Translations under genes and position numbers: made by a program
Shown here: piece by piece, positions 50,501 to 61,199 of the stretch
Numbering within the stretch: position 1 is the first letter of the stretch
Layout: every line of letters begins with the position of its first letter
NCBI GenBank assembly: GCA_944548615.1
Contig: CALYMY010000043.1
Coordinates: 248,001 to 312,000, forward strand
DNA length: 64,000 nt
Reading direction: 5' to 3'
Source of the DNA: Micropterix aruncella
Taxonomy: Eukaryota; Arthropoda; Insecta; Lepidoptera; Micropterigidae
Notes under the pieces: generated by a model
What the model saw: only the letters and a program-made list of their open reading frames with translations
Databases searched by the model: none
Told to the model about the DNA's origin: nothing

Positions 50501-53500
50501 CGAAATTTGAATTTTCAAATTTGACAGGTGGTTCGAAATTTGAATTTTCAAATCTGACAGTTGGCGCGAAATTTGAATTTTCAAATTTGACAGGTGGTTC
50601 GAAATTTGAATTTTCAAATCTGACAGTTGGCGCGAAATTTGAATTTTCAAATCTGACAGTTGGTTCGAAATTTGAATTTTCAAATTTGACAGTTGGTTCG
50701 AAATTTGAATTTTCAAATCTGACAGTTGGTTCGAAATTTGAATTTTCAAATTTGACAGTTGGTTCGAAATTTGAATTTTCAAATCTGACAGTTGGTTCGA
50801 AATTTGAATTTTCAAATCTGACTGTTGGTTCGAAATTTGAATTTTCAAATTTGACAGTAGGTTCGAAATTTGAATTTTCAAATTTGACAGTTGGCGCGAA
50901 ATTTGAATTTTCAAATTTGACAGGTGGTTCGAAATTTGAATTTTCAAATCTGACAGTTGGTTCGAAATTTGAATTTTCAAATTTGACAGTTGGCGCGAAA
51001 TTTGAATTTTCAAATTTGACAGGTGGTTCGAAATTTGAATTTTCAAATCTGACAGTTGGCGCGAAATTTGAATTTTCAAATTTGACAGGTGGTTCGAAAT
51101 TTGAATTTTCAAATCTGACAGTTGGTTCGAAATTTGAATTTTCAAATCTGACAGTTGGCGCGAAATTTGAATTTTCAAATCTGACAGTTGGTTCGAAATT
51201 TGAATTTTCAAATCTGACAGTTGGCGCGAAATTTGAATTTTCAAATTTGACAGGTGGTTCGAAATTTGAATTTTCAAATCTGACAGTTGGTTCGAAATTT
51301 GAATTTTCAAATTTGACAGTTGGTTCGAAATTTGAATTTTCAAATCTGACAGTTGGTTCGAAATTTGAATTTTCAAATTTGACAGTTGGTTTGAAATTTG
51401 AATTTTCAAATCTGACAGGGGGTTCGAAATTTGAATTTTCAAATTTGACAGGTGGTTCGAAATTTGAATTTTCAAATCTGACAGTTGGCGCGAAATTTGA
51501 ATTTTCAAATTTGACAGGTGGTTCGAAATTTGAATTTTCAAATCTGACAGTTGGCGCGAAATTTGAATTTTCAAATTTGACAGGTGGTTCGAAATTTGAA
51601 TTTTCAAATCTGACAGTTGGTTCGAAATTTGAATTTTCAAATTTGACAGTTGGTTCGAAATTTGAATTTTCAAATCTGACAGTTGGTTCGAAATTTGAAT
51701 TTTCAAATTTGACAGGTGGTTCGAAATTTGAATTTTCAAATCTGACAGTTGGCGCGAAATTTGAATTTTCAAATTTGACAGGTGGTTCGAAATTTGAATT
51801 TTCAAATCTGACAGTTGGCGCGAAATTTGAATTTTCAAATCTGACAGTTGGCGCGAAATTTGAATTTTCAAATTTGACAGGTGGTTCGAAATTTGAATTT
51901 TCAAATCTGACAGTTGGCGCGAAATTTGAATTTTCAAATTTGACAGGTGGTTCGAAATTTGAATTTTCAAATCTGACAGTTGGCGCGAAATTTGAATTTT
52001 CAAATTTGACAGGTGGTTCGAAATTTGAATTTTCAAATCTGACAGTTGGTTCGAAATTTGAATTTTCAAATTTGACAGTTGGTTCGAAATTTGAATTTTC
52101 AAATCTGACAGTTGGTTCGAAATTTGAATTTTCAAATTTGACAGTTGGTTCGAAATTTGAATTTTCAAATCTGACAGTTGGTTCGAAATTTGAATTTTCA
52201 AATCTGACAGTTGGTTCGAAATTTGAATTTTCAAATTTGACAGGTGGTTCGAAATTTGAATTTTCAAATCTGAAAGTTGGTTCGAAATTTGAATTTTCAA
52301 TTCTGACAGTTGGCGCGAAATTTGAATTTTCAAATTTGACAGGTGGTTCGAAATTTGAATTTTCAAATCTGACAGTTGGCGCGAAATTTGAATTTTCAAA
52401 TTTGACAGGTGGTTCGAAATTTGAATTTTCAAATCTGACAGTTGGTTCGAAATTTGAATTTTCAAATTTGACAGTTGGTTCGAAATTTGAATTTTCAAAT
52501 CTGACAGTTGGTTCGAAATTTGAATTTTCAAATCTGACTGTTGGTTCGAAATTTGAATTTTCAAATTTGACAGTAGGTTCGAAATTTGAATTTTCAAATT
52601 TGACAGTTGGCGCGAAATTTGAATTTTCAAATTTGACAGGTGGTTCGAAATTTGAATTTTCAAATTTGACAGTTGGTTCGAAATTTGAATTTTCAAATCT
52701 GACAGTTGGTTCGAAATTTGAATTTTCAAATTTGACAGGTGGTTCGAAATTTGAATTTTCAAATCTGACAGTTGGTTCGAAATTTGAATTTTCAATTCTG
52801 ACAGTTGGCGCGAAATTTGAATTTTCAAATTTGACAGGTGGTTCGAAATTTGAATTTTCAAATCTGACAGTTGGCGCGAAATTTGAATTTTCAAATTTGA
52901 CAGGTGGTTCGAAATTTGAATTTTCAAATCTGACAGTTGGTTCGAAATTTGAATTTTCAAATCTGACAGTTGGCGCGAAATTTGAATTTTCAAATTTGAC
53001 AGGTGGTTCGAAATTTGAATTTTCAAATCTGACAGTTGGCGCGAAATTTGAATTTTCAAATTTGACAGGTGGTTCGAAATTTGAATTTTCAAATCTGACA
53101 GTTGGCGCGAAATTTGAATTTTCAAATCTGACAGTTGGTTCGAAATTTGAATTTTCAAATTTGACAGTTGGTTCGAAATTTGAATTTTCAAATCTGACAG
53201 TTGGTTCGAAATTTGAATTTTTAAATCTGACAGTTGGTTCGAAATTTGAATTTTCAAATCTGACAGTTGGTTCGAAATTTGAATTTTCAAATTTGACAGT
53301 TGGTTCGAAATTTGAATTTTCAAATCTGACAGTTGGTTCGAAATTTGAATTTTCAAATTTGACAGTTGGTTTGAAATTTGAATTTTCAAATCTGACAGGT
53401 GGTTCGAAATTTGAATTTTCAAATCTGACAGTTGGTTCGAAATTTGAATTTTCAAATCTGACTGTTGGTTCGAAATTTGAATTTTCAAATTTGACAGGTG

Positions 53501-56500
53501 GTTCGAAATTTGAATTTTCAAATCTGACAGTTGGTTCGAAATTTGAATTTTCAAATTTGACAGTTGGTTCGAAATTTGAATTTTCAAATCTGACAGTTGG
53601 CGCGAAATTTGAATTTTCAAATTTGACAGGTGGTTCGAAATTTGAATTTTCAAATCTGACAGTTGGTTCGAAATTTGAATTTTCAAATTTGACAGTTGGT
53701 TCGAAATTTGAATTTTCAAATTTGACATTAGGCGCGAAATTTGAATTTTCAAATTTGACAGGTGGTTCGAAATTTGAATTTTCAAATCTGACAGTTGGCG
53801 CGAAATTTGAATTTTCAAATTTGACAGGTGGTTCGAAATTTGAATTTTCAAATCTGACAGTTGGTTCGAAATTTGAATTTTCAAATCTGACAGTTGGCGC
53901 GAAATTTGAATTTTCAAATTTGACAGGTGGTTCGAAATTTGAATTTTCAAATCTGACAGTTGGTTCGAAATTTGAATTTTCAAATTTGACAGTTGGTTCG
54001 AAATTTGAATTTTCAAATCTGACAGTTGGTTCGAAATTTGAATTTTCAAATTTGACAGTTGGTTTGAAATTTGAACTTTCAAATCTGACAGGGGGTTCGA
54101 AATTTGAATTTTCAAATTTGACAGTTGGTTCGAAATTTGAATTTTCAAATCTGACAGTTGGCGCGAAATTTGAATTTTCAAATTTGACAGGTGGTTCGAA
54201 ATTTGAATTTTCAAATCTGACAGTTGGCGCGAAATTTGAATTTTCAAATTTGACAGGTGGTTCGAAATTTGAATTTTCAAATCTGACAGTTGGCGCGAAA
54301 TTTGAATTTTCAAATTTGACAGGTGGTTCGAAATTTGAATTTTCAAATCTGACAGTTGGTTCGAAATTTGAATTTTCAAATTTGACAGTTGGTTCGAAAT
54401 TTGAATTTTCAAATCTGACAGTTGGTTCGAAATTTGAATTTTCAAATTTGACAGTTGGTTCGAAATTTGAATTTTCAAATCTGACAGTTGGTTCGAAATT
54501 TGAATTTTCAAATTTGACAGTTGGTTCGAAATTTGAATTTTCAAATCTGACAGTTGGTTCGAAATTTGAATTTTCAAATTTGACAGGTGGTTCGAAATTT
54601 GAATTTTCAAATCTGAAAGTTGGTTCGAAATTTGAATTTTCAATTCTGACAGTTGGCCGAAATTTGAATTTTCAAATTTGACAGGTGGTTCGAAATTTGA
54701 ATTTTCAAATCTGACAGTTGGCGCGAAATTTGAATTTTCAAATTTGACAGGTGGTTCGAAATTTGAATTTTCAAATCTGACAGTTGGTTCGAAATTTGAA
54801 TTTTCAAATCTGACAGTTGGCGCGAAATTTGAATTTTCAAATTTGACAGGTGGTTCGAAATTTGAATTTTCAAATCTGACAGTTGGCGCGAAATTTGAAT
54901 TTTCAAATTTGACAGGTGGTTCGAAATTTGAATTTTCAAATCTGACAGTTGGCGCGAAATTTGAATTTTCAAATTTGACAGGTGGTTCGAAATTTGAATT
55001 TTCAAATCTGACAGTTGGTTCGAAATTTGAATTTTCAAATTTGACAGTAGGTTCGAAATTTGAATTTTCAAATCTGACAGTTGGTTCGAAATTTGAATTT
55101 TCAAATTTGACAGTTGGTTCGAAATTTGAATTTTCAAATCTGACAGTTGGTTCGAAATTTGAATTTTCAAATTTGACAGTTGGTTCGAAATTTGAATTTT
55201 CAAATCTGACAGTTGGTTCGAAATTTGAATTTTCAAATTTGACAGGTGGTTCGAAATTTGAATTTTCAAATCTGACAGTTGGTTCGAAATTTGAATTTTC
55301 AATTCTGACAGTTGGCGCGAAATTTGAATTTTCAAATTTGACAGGTGGTTCGAAATTTGAATTTTCAAATCTGACAGTTGGCGCGAAATTTGAATTTTCA
55401 AATTTGACAGGTGGTTCGAAATTTGAATTTTCAAATCTGACAGTTGGTTCGAAATTTGAATTTTCAAATCTGACAGTTGGCGCGAAATTTGAATTTTCAA
55501 ATTTGACAGGTGGTTCGAAATTTGAATTTTCAAATCTGACAGTTGGCGCGAAATTTGAATTTTCAAATTTGACAGGTGGTTCGAAATTTGAATTTTCAAA
55601 TCTGACAGTTGGCGCGAAATTTGAATTTTCAAATCTGACAGTTGGCGCGAAATTTGAATTTTCAAATTTGACAGGTGGTTCGAAATTTGAATTTTCAAAT
55701 CTGACAGTTGGCGCGAAATTTGAATTTTCAAATTTGACAGGTGGTTCGAAATTTGAATTTTCAAATCTGACAGTTGGCGCGAAATTTGAATTTTCAAATT
55801 TGACAGGTGGTTCGAAATTTGAATTTTCAAATCTGACAGTTGGTTCGAAATTTGAATTTTCAAATTTGACGGTTGGTTCGAAATTTGAATTTTCAAATCT
55901 GACAGTTGGTTCGAAATTTGAATTTTCAAATTTGACAGTTGGTTCGAAATTTGAATTTTCAAATCTGACAGTTGGTTCGAAATTTGAATTTTCAAATCTG
56001 ACAGTTGGTTCGAAATTTGAATTTTCAAATTTGACAGGTGGTTCGAAATTTGAATTTTCAAATCTGAAAGTTGGTTCGAAATTTGAATTTTCAATTCTGA
56101 CAGTTGGCGCGAAATTTGAATTTTTAAATTTGACAGGTGGTTCGAAATTTGAATTTTCAAATCTGACAGTTGGCGCGAAATTTGAATTTTCAAATTTGAC
56201 AGGTGGTTCGAAATTTGAATTTTCAAATCTGACAGTTGGTTCGAAATTTGAATTTTCAAATTTGACAGTTGGTTCGAAATTTGAATTTTCAAATCTGACA
56301 GTTGGTTCGAAATTTGAATTTTCAAATCTGACTGTTGGTTCGAAATTTGAATTTTCAAATTTGACAGTAGGTTCGAAATTTGAATTTTCAAATTTGACAG
56401 TTGGCGCGAAATTTGAATTTTCAAATTTGACAGGTGGTTCGAAATTTGAATTTTCAAATCTGACAGTTGGTTCGAAATTTGAATTTTCAAATTTGACAGT

Positions 56501-59500
56501 TGGCGCGAAATTTGAATTTTCAAATTTGACAGGTGGTTCGAAATTTGAATTTTCAAATCTGACAGTTGGCGCGAAATTTGAATTTTCAAATTTGACAGGT
56601 GGTTCGAAATTTGAATTTTCAAATCTGACAGTTGGTTCGAAATTTGAATTTTCAAATCTGACAGTTGGCGCGAAATTTGAATTTTCAAATTTGACAGGTG
56701 GTTCGAAATTTGAATTTTCAAATCTGACAGTTGGTTCGAAATTTGAATTTTCAAATTTGACAGTTGGTTCGAAATTTGAATTTTCAAATCTGACAGTTGG
56801 TTCGAAATTTGAATTTTCAAATTTGACAGTTGGTTTGAAATTTGAATTTTCAAATCTGACAGGGGGTTCGAAATTTGAATTTTCAAATTTGACAGTTGGT
56901 TCGAAATTTGAATTTTCAAATCTGACAGTTGGCGCGAAATTTGAATTTTCAAATTTGACAGGTGGTTCGAAATTTGAATTTTCAAATCTGACAGTTGGCG
57001 CGAAATTTGAATTTTCAAATTTGACAGGTGGTTCGAAATTTGAATTTTCAAATCTGACAGTTGGCGCGAAATTTGAATTTTCAAATTTGACAGGTGGTTC
57101 GAAATTTGAATTTTCAAATCTGACAGTTGGTTCGAAATTTGAATTTTCAAATTTGACAGTTGGTTCGAAATTTGAATTTTCAAATCTGACAGTTGGTTCG
57201 AAATTTGAATTTTCAAATTTGACAGTTGGTTCGAAATTTGAATTTTCAAATCTGACAGTTGGTTCGAAATTTGAATTTTCAAATTTGACAGTTGGTTCGA
57301 AATTTGAATTTTCAAATCTGACAGTTGGTTCGAAATTTGAATTTTCAAATTTGACAGGTGGTTCGAAATTTGAATTTTCAAATCTGACAGTTGGTTCGAA
57401 ATTTGAATTTTCAATTCTGACAGTTGGCGCGAAATTTGAATTTTCAAATTTGACAGGTGGTTCGAAATTTGAATTTTCAAATCTGACAGTTGGCGCGAAA
57501 TTTGAATTTTCAAATTTGACAGGTGGTTCGAAATTTGAATTTTCAAATCTGACAGTTGGTTCGAAATTTGAATTTTCAAATCTGACAGTTGGCGCGAAAT
57601 TTGAATTTTCAAATTTGACAGGTGGTTCGAAATTTGAATTTTCAAATCTGACAGTTGGCGCGAAATTTGAATTTTCAAGTTTGACAGGTGGTTCGAAATT
57701 TGAATTTTCAAATCTGACAGTTGGCGCGAAATTTGAATTTTCAAATCTGACAGTTGGTTCGAAATTTGAATTTTCAAATTTGACAGTTGGTTCGAAATTT
57801 GAATTTTCAAATCTGACAGTTGGTTCGAAATTTGAATTTTTAAATCTGACAGTTGGTTCGAAATTTGAATTTTCAAATCTGACAGTTGGTTCGAAATTTG
57901 AATTTTCAAATTTGACAGTTGGTTCGAAATTTGAATTTTCAAATCTGACAGTTGGCGCGAAATTTGAATTTTCAAATTTGACAGGTGGTTCGAAATTTGA
58001 ATTTTCAAATCTGACAGTTGGCGCGAAATTTGAATTTTCAAATTTGACAGGTGGTTCGAAATTTGAATTTTCAAATCTGACAGTTGGCGCGAAATTTGAA
58101 TTTTCAAATCTGACAGTTGGTTCGAAATTTGAATTTTCAAATTTGACAGTTGGTTCGAAATTTGAATTTTCAAATCTGACAGTTGGTTCGAAATTTGAAT
58201 TTTCAAATTTGACAGTTGGTTCGAAATTTGAATTTTCAAATCTGACAGTTGGTTCGAAATTTGAATTTTCAAATCTGACTGTTGGTTCGAAATTTGAATT
58301 TTCAAATTTGACAGTAGGTTCGAAATTTGAATTTTCAAATTTGACAGTTGGCGCGAAATTTGAATTTTCAAATTTGACAGGTGGTTCGAAATTTGAATTT
58401 TCAAATCTGACAGTTGGTTCGAAATTTGAATTTTCAAATTTGACAGTTGGCGCGAAATTTGAATTTTCAAATTTGACAGGTGGTTCGAAATTTGAATTTT
58501 CAAATCTGACAGTTGGCGCGAAATTTGAATTTTCAAATTTGACAGGTGGTTCGAAATTTGAATTTTCAAATCTGACAGTTGGTTCGAAATTTGAATTTTC
58601 AAATCTGACAGTTGGCGCGAAATTTGAATTTTCAAATTTGACAGGTGGTTCGAAATTTGAATTTTCAAATCTGACAGTTGGTTCGAAATTTGAATTTTCA
58701 AATTTGACAGTTGGTTCGAAATTTGAATTTTCAAATTTGACAGTTGGTTCGAAATTTGAATTTTCAAATCTGACAGTTGGTTCGAAATTTGAATTTTCAA
58801 ATCTGACTGTTGGTTCGAAATTTGAATTTTCAAATTTGACAGTAGGTTCGAAATTTGAATTTTCAAATTTGACAGTTGGCGCGAAATTTGAATTTTCAAA
58901 TTTGACAGGTGGTTCGAAATTTGAATTTTCAAATCTGACAGTTGGTTCGAAATTTGAATTTTCAAATTTGACAGTTGGTTTGAAATTTGAATTTTCAAAT
59001 CTGACAGGGGGTTCGAAATTTGAATTTTCAAATTTGACAGTTGGTTCGAAATTTGAATTTTCAAATCTGACAGTTGGCGCGAAATTTGAATTTTCAAATT
59101 TGACAGGTGGTTCGAAATTTGAATTTTCAAATCTGACAGTTGGCGCGAAATTTGAATTTTCAAATCTGACAGTTGGTTCGAAATTTGAATTTTCAAATCT
59201 GACAGTTGGTTCGAAATTTGAATTTTCAAATTTGACAGTTGGTTCGAAATTTGAATTTTCAAATCTGACAGTTGGCGCGAAATTTGAATTTTCAAATTTG
59301 ACAGGTGGTTCGAAATTTGAATTTTCAAATCTGACAGTTGGCGCGAAATTTGAATTTTCAAATTTGACAGGTGGTTCGAAATTTGAATTTTCAAATCTGA
59401 CAGTTGGCGCGAAATTTGAATTTTCAAATCTGACAGTTGGTTCGAAATTTGAATTTTCAAATTTGACAGTTGGTTCGAAATTTGAATTTTCAAATCTGAC

Positions 59501-59700
59501 AGTTGGTTCGAAATTTGAATTTTCAAATCTGACTGTTGGTTCGAAATTTGAATTTTCAAATTTGACAGTAGGTTCGAAATTTGAATTTTCAAATTTGACA
59601 GTTGGCGCGAAATTTGAATTTTCAAATCTGACAGTTGGCGCGAAATTTGAATTTTCAAATTTGACAGGTGGTTCGAAATTTGAATTTTCAAATCTGACAG
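44548..59700 (+). repeat. Domain-2 super-repeat of about 10.1-10.4 kb
   Basis: About 44.5-47.8 kb matches about 54.7-58.2 kb. The offset is 10,130 bp at the left (307 monomers less one base) and 10,427 bp after about 55.5 kb, because nine extra monomers (297 bp) sit near 55.19-55.49 kb. Landmarks at the 10,427 offset are GACGGTTGG near 45443/55870, GAATTTTTAAATTTG at 45691/56118, TTCAAGTTTGACAGG near 47250/57677 and GAATTTTTAAATCTG at 47407/57834. This domain lacks GTTGTTTCG and the stop-rich block, and has many A-B alternations and the GACAGTAGGTTCG variant. It is stop-free in the forward frame for 3,377 and then 1,749 codons, broken only by GTTGGCCGAAA near 54656. Both strands are equally open, so this is not a gene. 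Confidence 0.85.
49000..53300 (+). repeat. Internal duplication, offset 2,838 bp
   Basis: Within domain 2, a block of about 1.5 kb near 49.0-50.5 kb is repeated near 51.8-53.3 kb. TCTGAAAGTTGG lies at about 49431/52269 and GAATTTTTAAATCTG at 50377/53215, both 2,838 bp apart (86 monomers). The order of monomer types between these marks looks the same in both copies, including a GACTGTTGG-GACAGTAGG pair. Outside the marks the copies diverge. GAATTTTTAAATCTG at 47407 lies a further 2,970 bp (90 monomers) upstream, so at least one older copy exists. Confidence 0.78.
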
Positions 59701-60800
59701 TTGGTTCGAAATTTGAATTTTCAAATCTGACAGTTGGTTCGAAATTTGAATTTTCAAATTTGACAGTTGGTTCGAAATTTGAATTTTCAAATCTGACAGT
59801 TGGTTCGAAATTTGAATTTTCAAATTTGACAGTTGGTTCGAAATTTGAATTTTCAAATCTGACAGTTGGCGCGAAATTTGAATTTTCAAATTTGACAGGT
59901 GGTTCGAATTTGAATTTTCAAATCTGACAGTTGGCGCGAAATTTGAATTTTCAAATTTGACAGGTGGTTCGAAATTTGAATTTTCAAATCTGACAGTTGG
60001 TTCGAAATTTGAATTTTCAAATCTGACAGTTGGTTCGAAATTTGAATTTTCAATTCTGACAGTTGGCGCGAAATTTGAATTTTCAAATTTGACAGGTAGT
60101 TCGAAATTTGAATTTTCAAATCTGACAGTTGGTTCGAAATTTGAATTTTCAAATCTGACAGGTGGTTCGAAATTTGAATTTTCAAATCTGACAGTTGGCG
60201 CGAAATTTGAATTTTCAAATTTGACAGGTGGTTCGAAATTTGAATTTTCAAATCTGACAGTTGGCGCGAAATTTGAATTTTCAAATTTGACAGGTGGTTC
60301 GAAATTTGAATTTTCAAATTTGACAGTTGGTTCGAAATTTGAATTTTCAAATTTGACAGTTGGCGCGAAATTTGAATTTTCAAATCTGACAGTTGGTTCG
60401 AAATTTGAATTTTCAAATCTGACTGTTGGTTCGAAATTTGAATTTTCAAATTTGACAGTTGGTTCGAAATTTGAATTTTCAAATCTGACAGTTGGCGCGA
60501 AATTTAAATTTTCAAATTTGACAGGTGGTTCGAAATTTGAATTTTCAAATCTGACAGTTGGTTCGAAATTTGAATTTTCAAATTTGACAGTTGGCGCAAA
60601 ATTTGAATTTTCAAATTTGACAGGTGGTTCGAAATTTGAATTTTCAAATCTGACAGTTGGCGCGAAATTTGAATTTTCAAATTTGACAGGTGATTCGAAA
60701 TTTGAATTTTCAAATCTGACAGTTGGTTCGAAATTTGAATTTTCAAATCTGACAGTTGGTTCGAAATTTGAATTTTCAAATTTGACAGTTGGCGCGAAAT
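59690..60800 (+). repeat. Domain-1 block embedded after domain 2
   Basis: About 59.69-60.80 kb matches about 31.97-33.09 kb (offset 27,715). It includes the one-base loss in GGTTCGAATTTG near 59905, TTCAATTCTGAC near 60053, GGTAGTTCG near 60096, GGCGCGAAATTTAAATTTTC near 60494, GGCGCAAAATTT near 60596 and GGTGATTCG near 60688. These variants are otherwise confined to the 6-44.5 kb family. The sequence on either side is of the domain-2 kind, so this is a patch moved by conversion, unequal exchange or re-insertion. Confidence 0.83.
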
Positions 60801-61199
60801 TTGAATTTTCAAATTTGACAGGTGGTTCGAAATTTGAATTTTCAAATCTGACAGTTGGCGCGAAATTTGAATTTTCAAATTTGACAGGTGGTTCGAAATT
60901 TGAATTTTCAAATCTGACAGTTGGTTCGAAATTTGAATTTTCAAATTTGACAGTTGGTTCGAAATTTGAATTTTCAAATCTGACAGTTGGTTCGAAATTT
61001 GAATTTTCAAATTTGACAGTTGGTTCGAAATTTGAATTTTCAAATCTGACAGTTGGTTCGAAATTTGAATTTTCAAATTTGACAGTTGGTTCGAAATTTG
61101 AATTTTCAAATCTGACAGTTGGTTCGAAATTTGAATTTTCAAATTTGACAGGTGGTTCGAAATTTGAATTTTCAAATCTGACAGTTGGTTCGAAATTTG

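Noticed and set aside
44510..54681. Giant 3,377-residue repeat proteins on both strands
   Set aside because: They are equally open on opposite strands over the same DNA. The starts are TTG, the consensus has no ATG, and a period divisible by three explains the openness. Shorter open frames elsewhere in the array end at scattered stop mutations.
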